From Diprion similis (taxonomy: Eukaryota; Arthropoda; Insecta; Hymenoptera; Diprionidae), in contig NC_060117.1 in the NCBI RefSeq assembly GCF_021155765.1, positions 5,050,001 to 5,114,000 of the forward strand: a stretch of 64,000 nucleotides of DNA, in the 5' to 3' direction. The notes below the pieces were generated by a model, which worked only from the letters and a program-made list of their open reading frames with translations, made no database searches and was not told where the DNA came from. A program made the translations under genes and the position numbers. This document shows positions 12,328 through 23,963 of the stretch, one piece after another (position 1 is the stretch's first letter; each line of letters opens with the position of its first letter).

Positions 12328-12573
12328 AATATTGTTATCAAAATATTCAAGAACAAAATACGTTTGAAAATATTTCAATTGAAAATTATTTGAAGAATAT
12401 GGTTTAAAGGAATGTTTTCAATAAAATATTTAAGAAAGATTTGAATTAAACACTTTTCAAATATCTCTCTTTAGATTAAATACTCGGTAATGATAAAGTA
12501 GCTGGCATTTGAATTTCAACTAATCAGTGATGTATCTCATTGTTTGTAACTCTAGAACAAGCCAGAAATTAAC

Positions 12574-12577
12574 TATA
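12574..12577. repeat. Putative TATA target site, outer left end of inverted dimer
   Basis: TATA directly precedes the first terminal repeat. The same four bases flank all four transposon ends (12574, 18211, 18327 and 23964). If TA is the target duplication, as in Tc1/mariner elements, the extra TA belongs to the terminal repeat. Confidence 0.5.
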
Positions 12578-12619
12578 CCGGGACCATCTCTAGAAACTAT
12601 ACAGCAACTGCGCATGCGC
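12578..12619 (+). repeat. Terminal inverted repeat, copy 1 outer end
   Basis: Forty-two bases from CCGGGACC to the palindrome GCGCATGCGC. The opposite end of the copy matches except at positions 4 (G/A) and 23 (T/A). Confidence 0.85.
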
Positions 12620-15600
12620 GAGTTTAAATCCGCCGTCCGTGCAGTCTGGCCACCCCGAATTTCAGCTGTCAACCTTTGTTTTTGTCGGCCATGTAGTTCA
12701 TACGCTATTTTGAGGTTAGAGTGTCAAATAATCGAGGTAGTGACTCGCAAAGGCTTGGGAAGTATTTGTCATTGCGCCAGAAAGTTGATTCTTGAAAGAA
12801 CGGTCGGAATTTAATGCTAATGCTCTTTTACAATTCGTCTTAATCGAGTGAAACAAGAAATCTGTTTAAATGTTTGGTGCTTGGAAGAAACAAAGCAGGT
12901 AAGTAGGGACAATTTATTCAATCATTTTCATTACTTCATACATTAAGAATAAAAATGACATTTTTTTCTATCAACAGACAATGCAGTAAGAATAATTGCA
13001 TCTCTGCTATTCGCTGATATCTGCTCCCCCTATTCAATTCATGACACATGCAAACATTATCACTTCTTTTGTTGGTTGTTGGAAGAAGTTGTGGGTCTTA
13101 CAGTTTCTTTTAATTTCATATCGCGTGCAACATATCTTTTAATCAACTTTGTCACTCTCTGGTAATTTCAGAAGGTAACATTAGATTTGATGATTCTTGA
13201 TTGTTCAAGAAATTGGAATATCTTACCGTTAATAACACAACTGTGAATCTCTTTTTCTAGAATTTAGTTCAACAAAATTGTTGTTACGACTACAGAAAAT
13301 TACCCAATAATTATTCGAGTTCATTTTGTGAATTTTCAGCAATGTTCGATTAAATAAATGAAAGGAACCTAATACTAAAATCAAAATATTTCATTTACTG
13401 GAATAATTTCTGAATTTCATGTTGGTGCAGTTCGAAACAAAGAAAATCTATTCCGAAGAGTAAAACTGAGGAACATTCTGTGACCCAATTTGAAAATAGA
13501 CATTTTCAAAATGTACCTCAGTATCACAATTACCTTTCAGGATAACCATGTTTTAAAGAAATGTTCAGATCAATAATATGAAGATATTAACTTATCAAAT
13601 TCAAGATTCTAGCCCTTGTTCCTTTGAAACAAATGAATACCTAATTTTGAACGAAGTTCATGAAAACATTTTCTCAAATAATCTCCTACTTGCTGTTATT
13701 TAAGAACAATAGACTCAAACCTAAATCCAATAAAGTATCTTCTTCATAGTGCTCGGAACATCATCCGGTAACATGAATATGCGGAAGGAATTCCTATGTC
13801 GCTGAAACCGTTATAAAATTCCTTGTTTTCAACTTGTGCCACTAGATAACTTTTGCGTTGCGAGTTCCATTTCCAATCTCAGGATGAGATTTTTTTGTTT
13901 CGGACAGTGTTAATATGGGATGCAGAAGTAATTGTAATAAATGTAGATTCACAAACTTTCAGTCTAAGTGAAGGACCATGGTAAGAGTGTAAAATTGAAT
14001 CTGGTTTCAAGCTATCGAGAAGTTACCGGATAACTCCCTGATAGAGATTCATAATAAAAAAGTTAGCCAGCAAGTAAATCCTACTGTAGACCAAGTGATC
14101 ATTTGTAACGTGTACTAGTAAGTGAATGCATTCTGTAGACGTTGCTGGAGTTGAACGAGACTGAAGCATGGATGATAGCTGCAACTAGCTAGTCAGATGA
14201 TACCGTCAATTAATATTGGCTTCAAAGATATTTTCTACTGAAGTTATCCAACATTGTTAGATTGAGATTGGTTCAATTTACCTATCAAAACTCATTCGTA
14301 GAATCTGATTCAAGACTTGAAACACTATTCATCTGAATTGAATACCAAGAGAGTAAGAAATAAAATATCAAAACTAAAAAGAATAAAATTTGAAAAGAAA
14401 TGCGAGCTAATAATACCGCTTGGATTACAATGGTGCACGGAATGATTCCTCGGCAAAATTAATTAGTAGCAACTGTTGAAAAACAAACTTATTACTATTG
14501 GCTCGATCAATCTAAAATGATCGAATATTTAGAAATCATGATCTGTGGCGTGTCGTGCTCTTTAGTTTTGTCTCAACTGATGTTCAGAAGGTGGCGACGA
14601 CCTGAAGAAATTCCCTTGGGTATCTGTTGCCTGATGAAACAACGGAACAATCAGGGTCGATGGTTGGAATGGTGGCACCAATCGAGAAATCAGGGTCCTT
14701 GCCATCAACGTTTGGACCATTAGGTAAGGTATGATTTTCCTCCCATTAACCACACTTGAAACTTTGAGCCTACCAAAAAAGACGAATTTTATCATTAAAT
14801 ACACGTGAAAATATTGTCATATGCAAAGATCACAGAATCAGAAATTTACTTACACGCTTCGATGCCTGACAACTTTAGTCCCACTTCGATGATGGATTGT
14901 TTCCTATCTGAAAATATTAGAAGGTATCATGATCAGTTAGGAGCTTCTAATATTTTTGGACACAACTGATTTGTAAAAAATTGCATGAAAAATGAACGTT
15001 ATTGTAACTCATTGCCATGTGACATCAACTGACTCCACGTTCGAAAATTACAATCACGAGTTACCGATCGTTGGATATCGTTTCAGGTGATGCGTTTGTA
15101 AGTTCCATTTATTGACTTTGAATTGTTAATTTTTCTTATAGTCCATATTTTCCCGAAATCAACAAAATTCATCGAATCGCGAATGTCACATCATGCTCGC
15201 GAGGTTATCAAAATTTGTTTATCCGAACCGCTGAACACGCGGTAATTAAACGTCGCCGTTCTCATCGCGGAACCATTTCCATGTTTTCCCACGTAATGAT
15301 AAGGAAGGATATCGATTTCTTAAACTGAAAGTCAGAAACAGATCACCACGTGGTATTTAGCCAGACAATAGTACGTATCATAATTCTGTGCATACTGAAA
15401 AACACCCGCGAGGGCGCGAAAATCACGCAGCTACCACAATCTGATTGGATGAGACCAACGTCGCGACCGATATCAGCCAATCAAATCATCTATCTGTAAA
15501 GTTTCCCAACTTCTCCACCCGCGAATATAAACTCTCCCGCGCGCGTAAACTGGCCACTTTGCAAAAAGATTGCACGTGGTGAACCTCGTGTTTGATAAGT

Positions 15601-15637
15601 ATCGTAATCCTTTTGTGAAGTTTTTTACAGGTTGAAA
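12620..15637. other. Left non-transposase part of transposon copy 1
   Basis: About 3 kb with no long open frame. A possible mini-exon (ATG at 12870, donor at 12899-12900 in AGCAG/GTAAGT) reads inward from the left end. On the - strand, 14908-14854 looks like a 54-bp exon with good acceptor and donor (ATTTTCAG and GCGT/GTAAGT). Joined to the acceptor near 14770 it reads open to a TAA. I recognise no domain. A GC-rich promoter-like block with a TATAAA-type site precedes the transposase near 15520-15530. Confidence 0.4.
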
Positions 15638-16857
15638 ATGCCTAATTACAAGTTTTCTGTTCAAGAAAAAGTGGAGCTGGTGAAGCATCACCATCAAGGA
15701 CTGACGTACCGGGAAAATAGAGATCATTTCGCGGCTGCCCACCCGGATCGACCGATACCGTCCATCGCGACAATCAGGAACATGGTCCTGAAGTTTGAGC
15801 AAACTGGGAGTGTCGACGAGAGGACGAAGAAAGTGGTCCAGCCAAACCGGCAACTAAGTTGGGATACCAAGCTGGACATCTGCTTGACCATCGAAGAGGA
15901 TCCCTTCAAGCCAACCAGCCATGTTGCACAGGAGCTTGAGATTTCCAAGGCGTCGGTCAGAAGAGTGCTGCGTGAAGCTAAGTACAAATCGTACAAGTTT
16001 CAAGTACATCACGAACTCTTGGTTGGTGATGGCGATAATCGTCTTCGCTTCAGCCAAGAGATGATGGAACGTCTGAATGCAGATGAGGGCTTGTTGAGTC
16101 GCATTTGTTTCTCCGATGAAAGTACGGTGATACTTCTCGGAAAACCCAACAGGCAGAACACCAGAGCCTGGTGCCGAAGCAACCCTCGTCTGTTCATTCA
16201 GGCCGGCACGCAGTACCCGTTGAAGCTCAACGTCTGGCTCGGCGCCATTGGTAATCGGCTGATCGGGCCATTTTTCATCGATGGGAACCTCAACGGTGAA
16301 AAGTATCTTCGGTTACTTAGGGACCACATCGTACCAGCTCTTAGGCTGATTGAAGAAATCGTGAGTGTACCTTATCGTGTGAGGGGGGCCTTTTTATTAG
16401 CAGACTCCCTGTGATTTTGAAATAAATACTTGTTATGCTTACTAAAAGTAACGTGTCTTTTTCTGTATTTTAGGGCGAACCTGTTTGGTTTCAGCAGGAT
16501 GGAGCCCCGGCTCACTTTACACGAGCCGTCCGGGATTACCTCGACCAAGAGTTCCCTGGACGTTGGATCGGTAGAGGAAGCCCGGAGGTGGAATGGCCAG
16601 CTCGTTCCCCTGATCTCGCCCCTCTGGACTATGGCTTGTGGGGCCATTTGAAAAATGTTCTCTATGCACAAGGTAGAATTGAAGGCCTTGCAGCACTGCA
16701 AGCCAGAATTTTGGACATTCTGCAGAACCTGTCGCCAGATGTTATATCGAACACAACAAATGCATTTTACGATCGGCTCGGTTACTGCGCTGCAGCTGCT
16801 GGAGGGCATTTTGAGCATTTATTGAAAGGGAACCAGTGGCCAGATGATCATGGGTGA
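15638..16857 (+). CDS. Mariner-superfamily DDD transposase (copy 1), intact, one intron
   Basis: Exons 15638-16360 and 16474-16857 join in phase 0 across a 113-bp GT-AG intron, giving 368 residues with no stop or frameshift. Residues 5-65 form a DUF4817-like helix-turn-helix (FSVQEKVELVKHHHQGLTYR, GSVDERTKK). A second helix-turn-helix follows around 75-115 (THVAQELEISKASVRRVL-like). The catalytic triad reads CFSDES (D160), FQQDGAPAH (D250) and SPDLAPLDYGLWG (D293), leaving 42 residues between the second and third acid by my count. This is the IS630/Tc1/mariner DDE/D fold, closest to insect elements of DD41D-like spacing. I start at the ATG at 15638 (MPNYKFSV) because the conserved domain begins at once; an in-frame TTG two codons earlier is not a likely start. 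An intron inside a mariner-type transposase is uncommon. An identical mirror copy lies at 20903-19684. Confidence 0.93.
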
Positions 16858-16870
16858 TCAGTAGGGAAGT

Positions 16871-17760
16871 TGAGATTGGTCTCCTTGAGTTGTAGGACGA
16901 TTGTCCGGTAAGTTATCGTTTTGTTTACTTTTTCCTTCAATAATACGAGTTAGACTGTAAAATTGACTGCTGTTCTTTTTCTGTTTTTGGATGTCTGGTC
17001 AACCCTTCTTTGTTAACTGAACATCGACTGTGGTACATTGGAGTTGCGTAAACTTTGTCAACTATTCAACGGAGTCAGCGAGGATTTTTTTAGGGTATTG
17101 CATCAGGTACGTCTACTGTGACTTGCTACTTTTTGTACTCCTAAGCTTTGTGTTCAAGATACCCAATTTTTTTTTATTTCTCGTTACTGATTTTATTTAT
17201 TTATTTCATGTTTATCGGTACGGATTACTGGCTTCGGGACCACTGCACTGTAACAAATCTACTCCGGAGGCACCTTCTACTGAGATTCAACGATCCATTT
17301 ATTTTTATCACGGAAGTGAAGATTGGTCTCCTTGAGCTATGGGATGATTGTCCTGTACGTTATTGCGTTGTTTCCTAATTTTTCTTTAGTAACATGAGTT
17401 ACACTGTGAAATTAACTGTTGTCCTTTTTATCTTTTCGTACTTGGATGTCTGGTGAACTCTTCTTTGTTAACGGAACATCGACTGTTGTACAATGGACTT
17501 GCATAAACTTTGTCAACTATTCAACGGAGTCTTTGAGGGTTTTTGAGGGTATTAGGACATTTGTCAAGTACGTTTGCTGTGATCGCTAACTTTTTGTGCT
17601 CCTAAACTTTGTGTTTACAATCAATAATTAATTTTTATTCCTTGTTACTGATTTAATTACTCATTTCATGTTCATCGGCACTGATAACTGGTTTCTGGAG
17701 TACTGCACTGTAAGAAATCTACTCCGGAGCTACCTTCTACTGGGTTTCAACAATGTACTT
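16871..17760 (+). repeat. Tandem duplication of about 440 bp in copy 1
   Basis: Two diverged units start near 16871 and 17314 with the same order of blocks: ATTGGTCTCCTTGAG, TTGGATGTCTGG, TTTGTCAACTATTCAACGGA, a poly-T/ATTT block, and AATCTACTCCGGAG near the end. It lies between the transposase and the right end. Frames through it are not conserved between units, so it looks non-coding. Confidence 0.75.
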
Positions 17761-17817
17761 ATTATTAATTTTATGTGAATAAAGAATCTTTTTGAGATAA
17801 ACAATATTTTCACTTAC

Positions 17818-18036
17818 CTGCCTCAGTTTGTCTAGACTCCCACTCGTTGATGACGTTTCACATTTTATTTCAGATTTCTTCAATAAATAACTAACCCAAT
17901 TTCTGCAGCTTTTGATATTTGTTTCTCCATTCGAGCCTTTATTATGTCGATTGAATATCTTCGAATATCGACGACGGTATTGTTGAATGACACTATTCTT
18001 AGACAATTCTCGCGAAATAGGAATAAATATTAACAT
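17818..18036 (-). CDS. Possible first exon of an unrecognised transposon gene (copy 1)
   Basis: The open frame starts with an ATG at 18036, about 170 bp inside the right end. It runs 73 codons in phase 0 to a consensus donor (CTGAGGCAG/GTAAGT). The predicted peptide is basic and polar (QQYRRRYSKIFNRHNKG; SYLLKKSEIKCE) and could be nucleic-acid binding. No family was recognised. Downstream exons could not be chained with confidence. It reads towards the convergent transposase gene. Confidence 0.35.
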
Positions 18037-18168
18037 AACCTCAATCCGCTACTTTAGGCGCGAGAGATTCACAGCCTTGTCATATTTTTTGTATGTTGGT
18101 CCCCTTGGTTTGCTGACGAAAATTACGCCGCGGGGCAATTTCGCTGACCAATGAGATTGAATTATTTG

Positions 18169-18210
18169 GCGCATGCGCAGTTGCTGTTTAGTTTCTAGAG
18201 ATGGTCTCGG
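18169..18210 (-). repeat. Terminal inverted repeat, copy 1 inner end
   Basis: Reverse complement of a 42-bp repeat starting CCGAGACCATCTCTAGAAAC and ending GCGCATGCGC, followed by TATA at 18211-18214. Confidence 0.85.
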
Positions 18211-18214
18211 TATA

Positions 18215-18326
18215 TGTTTCAATGGAATGTTTTTAATTACTGAAATTTGTTTCATTAAACATTTCCATGAGATTATTATCTGTAATCACTGGTACAATAT
18301 ACTTGAATAAACTCTACTGTAAAGCG
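18215..18326. other. Unique 112-bp spacer between the mirrored transposons
   Basis: AT-rich sequence bounded by TATA on each side. The mirror symmetry about 18270.5 stops exactly at its edges: bases 18215 and 18326 are not complementary. A short internal inverted repeat (GGAATGTTT/AAACATTTCC) is present. It resembles neither outer flank by eye. It could be the original target DNA between two insertions or part of a larger composite. Confidence 0.7.
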
Positions 18327-18330
18327 TATA

Positions 18331-18372
18331 CCGAGACCATCTCTAGAAACTAAACAGCAACTGCGCATGCGC
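18331..18372 (+). repeat. Terminal inverted repeat, copy 2 inner end
   Basis: Starts CCGAGACC; exact mirror of 18169-18210, preceded by TATA at 18327-18330. Confidence 0.85.
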
Positions 18373-18504
18373 CAAATAATTCAATCTCATTGGTCAGCGA
18401 AATTGCCCCGCGGCGTAATTTTCGTCAGCAAACCAAGGGGACCAACATACAAAAAATATGACAAGGCTGTGAATCTCTCGCGCCTAAAGTAGCGGATTGA
18501 GGTT

Positions 18505-18723
18505 ATGTTAATATTTATTCCTATTTCGCGAGAATTGTCTAAGAATAGTGTCATTCAACAATACCGTCGTCGATATTCGAAGATATTCAATCGACATAAT
18601 AAAGGCTCGAATGGAGAAACAAATATCAAAAGCTGCAGAAATTGGGTTAGTTATTTATTGAAGAAATCTGAAATAAAATGTGAAACGTCATCAACGAGTG
18701 GGAGTCTAGACAAACTGAGGCAG
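18505..18723 (+). CDS. Possible first exon of an unrecognised transposon gene (copy 2)
   Basis: Mirror of the frame at 18036-17818: 73 codons from an ATG to the donor CTGAGGCAG/GTAAGT. In this copy the exon-like block at 21634-21687 (after ATTTTCAG, before GTAAGT) and the acceptor before 21772 are its possible downstream partners. I could not build a complete coding chain. Confidence 0.35.
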
Positions 18724-18780
18724 GTAAGTGAAAATATTGTTTATCTCAAAAAGATTCTTTATTCACATAAAATTAATAAT

Positions 18781-19670
18781 AAGTACATTGTTGAAACCCA
18801 GTAGAAGGTAGCTCCGGAGTAGATTTCTTACAGTGCAGTACTCCAGAAACCAGTTATCAGTGCCGATGAACATGAAATGAGTAATTAAATCAGTAACAAG
18901 GAATAAAAATTAATTATTGATTGTAAACACAAAGTTTAGGAGCACAAAAAGTTAGCGATCACAGCAAACGTACTTGACAAATGTCCTAATACCCTCAAAA
19001 ACCCTCAAAGACTCCGTTGAATAGTTGACAAAGTTTATGCAAGTCCATTGTACAACAGTCGATGTTCCGTTAACAAAGAAGAGTTCACCAGACATCCAAG
19101 TACGAAAAGATAAAAAGGACAACAGTTAATTTCACAGTGTAACTCATGTTACTAAAGAAAAATTAGGAAACAACGCAATAACGTACAGGACAATCATCCC
19201 ATAGCTCAAGGAGACCAATCTTCACTTCCGTGATAAAAATAAATGGATCGTTGAATCTCAGTAGAAGGTGCCTCCGGAGTAGATTTGTTACAGTGCAGTG
19301 GTCCCGAAGCCAGTAATCCGTACCGATAAACATGAAATAAATAAATAAAATCAGTAACGAGAAATAAAAAAAAATTGGGTATCTTGAACACAAAGCTTAG
19401 GAGTACAAAAAGTAGCAAGTCACAGTAGACGTACCTGATGCAATACCCTAAAAAAATCCTCGCTGACTCCGTTGAATAGTTGACAAAGTTTACGCAACTC
19501 CAATGTACCACAGTCGATGTTCAGTTAACAAAGAAGGGTTGACCAGACATCCAAAAACAGAAAAAGAACAGCAGTCAATTTTACAGTCTAACTCGTATTA
19601 TTGAAGGAAAAAGTAAACAAAACGATAACTTACCGGACAATCGTCCTACAACTCAAGGAGACCAATCTCA
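18781..19670 (-). repeat. Tandem duplication of about 440 bp in copy 2
   Basis: Mirror image of 16871-17760, with the same two diverged units in reverse order. Confidence 0.75.
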
Positions 19671-19683
19671 ACTTCCCTACTGA

Positions 19684-20903
19684 TCACCCATGATCATCTG
19701 GCCACTGGTTCCCTTTCAATAAATGCTCAAAATGCCCTCCAGCAGCTGCAGCGCAGTAACCGAGCCGATCGTAAAATGCATTTGTTGTGTTCGATATAAC
19801 ATCTGGCGACAGGTTCTGCAGAATGTCCAAAATTCTGGCTTGCAGTGCTGCAAGGCCTTCAATTCTACCTTGTGCATAGAGAACATTTTTCAAATGGCCC
19901 CACAAGCCATAGTCCAGAGGGGCGAGATCAGGGGAACGAGCTGGCCATTCCACCTCCGGGCTTCCTCTACCGATCCAACGTCCAGGGAACTCTTGGTCGA
20001 GGTAATCCCGGACGGCTCGTGTAAAGTGAGCCGGGGCTCCATCCTGCTGAAACCAAACAGGTTCGCCCTAAAATACAGAAAAAGACACGTTACTTTTAGT
20101 AAGCATAACAAGTATTTATTTCAAAATCACAGGGAGTCTGCTAATAAAAAGGCCCCCCTCACACGATAAGGTACACTCACGATTTCTTCAATCAGCCTAA
20201 GAGCTGGTACGATGTGGTCCCTAAGTAACCGAAGATACTTTTCACCGTTGAGGTTCCCATCGATGAAAAATGGCCCGATCAGCCGATTACCAATGGCGCC
20301 GAGCCAGACGTTGAGCTTCAACGGGTACTGCGTGCCGGCCTGAATGAACAGACGAGGGTTGCTTCGGCACCAGGCTCTGGTGTTCTGCCTGTTGGGTTTT
20401 CCGAGAAGTATCACCGTACTTTCATCGGAGAAACAAATGCGACTCAACAAGCCCTCATCTGCATTCAGACGTTCCATCATCTCTTGGCTGAAGCGAAGAC
20501 GATTATCGCCATCACCAACCAAGAGTTCGTGATGTACTTGAAACTTGTACGATTTGTACTTAGCTTCACGCAGCACTCTTCTGACCGACGCCTTGGAAAT
20601 CTCAAGCTCCTGTGCAACATGGCTGGTTGGCTTGAAGGGATCCTCTTCGATGGTCAAGCAGATGTCCAGCTTGGTATCCCAACTTAGTTGCCGGTTTGGC
20701 TGGACCACTTTCTTCGTCCTCTCGTCGACACTCCCAGTTTGCTCAAACTTCAGGACCATGTTCCTGATTGTCGCGATGGACGGTATCGGTCGATCCGGGT
20801 GGGCAGCCGCGAAATGATCTCTATTTTCCCGGTACGTCAGTCCTTGATGGTGATGCTTCACCAGCTCCACTTTTTCTTGAACAGAAAACTTGTAATTAGG
20901 CAT
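19684..20903 (-). CDS. Mariner-superfamily DDD transposase (copy 2), intact, one intron
   Basis: Exons 20903-20181 and 20067-19684 on the - strand encode the same 368 residues as copy 1, with D160, D250 and D293 all present. Start, splice sites and stop are the exact mirror coordinates. Two intact, apparently identical transposase genes beside matched terminal repeats mean the pair could be mobile now, as single units or possibly as a composite using the outermost ends. Activity is inferred from intact reading frames only. Confidence 0.93.
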
Positions 20904-23900
20904 TTTCAACCTGTAAAAAACTTCACAAAAGGATTACGATACTTATCAAACACGAGGTTCACCACGTGCAATCTTTTTGCAAAGTGGCCAGTTTACGCGC
21001 GCGGGAGAGTTTATATTCGCGGGTGGAGAAGTTGGGAAACTTTACAGATAGATGATTTGATTGGCTGATATCGGTCGCGACGTTGGTCTCATCCAATCAG
21101 ATTGTGGTAGCTGCGTGATTTTCGCGCCCTCGCGGGTGTTTTTCAGTATGCACAGAATTATGATACGTACTATTGTCTGGCTAAATACCACGTGGTGATC
21201 TGTTTCTGACTTTCAGTTTAAGAAATCGATATCCTTCCTTATCATTACGTGGGAAAACATGGAAATGGTTCCGCGATGAGAACGGCGACGTTTAATTACC
21301 GCGTGTTCAGCGGTTCGGATAAACAAATTTTGATAACCTCGCGAGCATGATGTGACATTCGCGATTCGATGAATTTTGTTGATTTCGGGAAAATATGGAC
21401 TATAAGAAAAATTAACAATTCAAAGTCAATAAATGGAACTTACAAACGCATCACCTGAAACGATATCCAACGATCGGTAACTCGTGATTGTAATTTTCGA
21501 ACGTGGAGTCAGTTGATGTCACATGGCAATGAGTTACAATAACGTTCATTTTTCATGCAATTTTTTACAAATCAGTTGTGTCCAAAAATATTAGAAGCTC
21601 CTAACTGATCATGATACCTTCTAATATTTTCAGATAGGAAACAATCCATCATCGAAGTGGGACTAAAGTTGTCAGGCATCGAAGCGTGTAAGTAAATTTC
21701 TGATTCTGTGATCTTTGCATATGACAATATTTTCACGTGTATTTAATGATAAAATTCGTCTTTTTTGGTAGGCTCAAAGTTTCAAGTGTGGTTAATGGGA
21801 GGAAAATCATACCTTACCTAATGGTCCAAACGTTGATGGCAAGGACCCTGATTTCTCGATTGGTGCCACCATTCCAACCATCGACCCTGATTGTTCCGTT
21901 GTTTCATCAGGCAACAGATACCCAAGGGAATTTCTTCAGGTCGTCGCCACCTTCTGAACATCAGTTGAGACAAAACTAAAGAGCACGACACGCCACAGAT
22001 CATGATTTCTAAATATTCGATCATTTTAGATTGATCGAGCCAATAGTAATAAGTTTGTTTTTCAACAGTTGCTACTAATTAATTTTGCCGAGGAATCATT
22101 CCGTGCACCATTGTAATCCAAGCGGTATTATTAGCTCGCATTTCTTTTCAAATTTTATTCTTTTTAGTTTTGATATTTTATTTCTTACTCTCTTGGTATT
22201 CAATTCAGATGAATAGTGTTTCAAGTCTTGAATCAGATTCTACGAATGAGTTTTGATAGGTAAATTGAACCAATCTCAATCTAACAATGTTGGATAACTT
22301 CAGTAGAAAATATCTTTGAAGCCAATATTAATTGACGGTATCATCTGACTAGCTAGTTGCAGCTATCATCCATGCTTCAGTCTCGTTCAACTCCAGCAAC
22401 GTCTACAGAATGCATTCACTTACTAGTACACGTTACAAATGATCACTTGGTCTACAGTAGGATTTACTTGCTGGCTAACTTTTTTATTATGAATCTCTAT
22501 CAGGGAGTTATCCGGTAACTTCTCGATAGCTTGAAACCAGATTCAATTTTACACTCTTACCATGGTCCTTCACTTAGACTGAAAGTTTGTGAATCTACAT
22601 TTATTACAATTACTTCTGCATCCCATATTAACACTGTCCGAAACAAAAAAATCTCATCCTGAGATTGGAAATGGAACTCGCAACGCAAAAGTTATCTAGT
22701 GGCACAAGTTGAAAACAAGGAATTTTATAACGGTTTCAGCGACATAGGAATTCCTTCCGCATATTCATGTTACCGGATGATGTTCCGAGCACTATGAAGA
22801 AGATACTTTATTGGATTTAGGTTTGAGTCTATTGTTCTTAAATAACAGCAAGTAGGAGATTATTTGAGAAAATGTTTTCATGAACTTCGTTCAAAATTAG
22901 GTATTCATTTGTTTCAAAGGAACAAGGGCTAGAATCTTGAATTTGATAAGTTAATATCTTCATATTATTGATCTGAACATTTCTTTAAAACATGGTTATC
23001 CTGAAAGGTAATTGTGATACTGAGGTACATTTTGAAAATGTCTATTTTCAAATTGGGTCACAGAATGTTCCTCAGTTTTACTCTTCGGAATAGATTTTCT
23101 TTGTTTCGAACTGCACCAACATGAAATTCAGAAATTATTCCAGTAAATGAAATATTTTGATTTTAGTATTAGGTTCCTTTCATTTATTTAATCGAACATT
23201 GCTGAAAATTCACAAAATGAACTCGAATAATTATTGGGTAATTTTCTGTAGTCGTAACAACAATTTTGTTGAACTAAATTCTAGAAAAAGAGATTCACAG
23301 TTGTGTTATTAACGGTAAGATATTCCAATTTCTTGAACAATCAAGAATCATCAAATCTAATGTTACCTTCTGAAATTACCAGAGAGTGACAAAGTTGATT
23401 AAAAGATATGTTGCACGCGATATGAAATTAAAAGAAACTGTAAGACCCACAACTTCTTCCAACAACCAACAAAAGAAGTGATAATGTTTGCATGTGTCAT
23501 GAATTGAATAGGGGGAGCAGATATCAGCGAATAGCAGAGATGCAATTATTCTTACTGCATTGTCTGTTGATAGAAAAAAATGTCATTTTTATTCTTAATG
23601 TATGAAGTAATGAAAATGATTGAATAAATTGTCCCTACTTACCTGCTTTGTTTCTTCCAAGCACCAAACATTTAAACAGATTTCTTGTTTCACTCGATTA
23701 AGACGAATTGTAAAAGAGCATTAGCATTAAATTCCGACCGTTCTTTCAAGAATCAACTTTCTGGCGCAATGACAAATACTTCCCAAGCCTTTGCGAGTCA
23801 CTACCTCGATTATTTGACACTCTAACCTCAAAATAGCGTATGAACTACATGGCCGACAAAAACAAAGGTTGACAGCTGAAATTCGGGGTGGCCAGACTGC

Positions 23901-23921
23901 ACGGACGGCGGATTTAAACTC
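20904..23921. other. Non-transposase part of transposon copy 2
   Basis: Mirror of 12620-15637. It holds the promoter-like GC-rich block upstream of the transposase, the exon-like block at 21634-21687 on the + strand, and otherwise AT-rich DNA without recognisable genes. Confidence 0.4.
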
Positions 23922-23963
23922 GCGCATGCGCAGTTGCTGTATAGTTTCTAGAGATGGTCCCGG
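23922..23963 (-). repeat. Terminal inverted repeat, copy 2 outer end
   Basis: Mirror of 12578-12619, ending GGTCCCGG, followed by TATA at 23964-23967. Beyond 23967 the symmetry with the left flank is lost. Confidence 0.85.

Larger units (their letters stand above)
12578..18210 (+). mobile_element. DNA transposon copy 1 (5,633 bp, Tc1/mariner-like)
   Basis: A 42-bp terminal inverted repeat bounds the element. The left end is CCGGGACCATCTCTAGAAAC and onward, the right end its complement starting CCGAGACC; I count two mismatches over 42 bp. TATA flanks both ends. Inside are an intact transposase gene (15638-16857), a tandem duplication of about 440 bp (16871-17760) and at least one exon-like open frame reading inward from the right end (18036-17818). 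It is much larger than an ordinary mariner of 1.3-2.5 kb. It begins about 250 bp upstream of the predicted heparanase start codon. Every frame inside recurs at mirrored coordinates in copy 2, which implies no net length difference between the copies. Confidence 0.9.
18331..23963 (-). mobile_element. DNA transposon copy 2 (5,633 bp), inverted
   Basis: This is the mirror image of copy 1: position p here corresponds to 36541 minus p there, for every open frame and terminus I checked. It has the same 42-bp ends and the same TATA flanks. Its transposase is on the - strand, so the two transposases converge on the spacer. The lack of any net insertion or deletion over 5.6 kb means the copies are very recent, held equal by gene conversion, or an assembly product. 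Confidence 0.9.

Noticed and set aside
12527..12814. 95-codon frame spanning the outer left end of the transposon
   Set aside because: It runs across the element boundary and starts in flanking DNA; the mirror frame is shorter. No protein-like features beyond low complexity.
16372..16818. 148-codon - strand frame overlapping the transposase (mirror at 19723-20169)
   Set aside because: It is antisense to the transposase exon junction, crosses its intron and has no recognisable domain; a shadow of the real gene.
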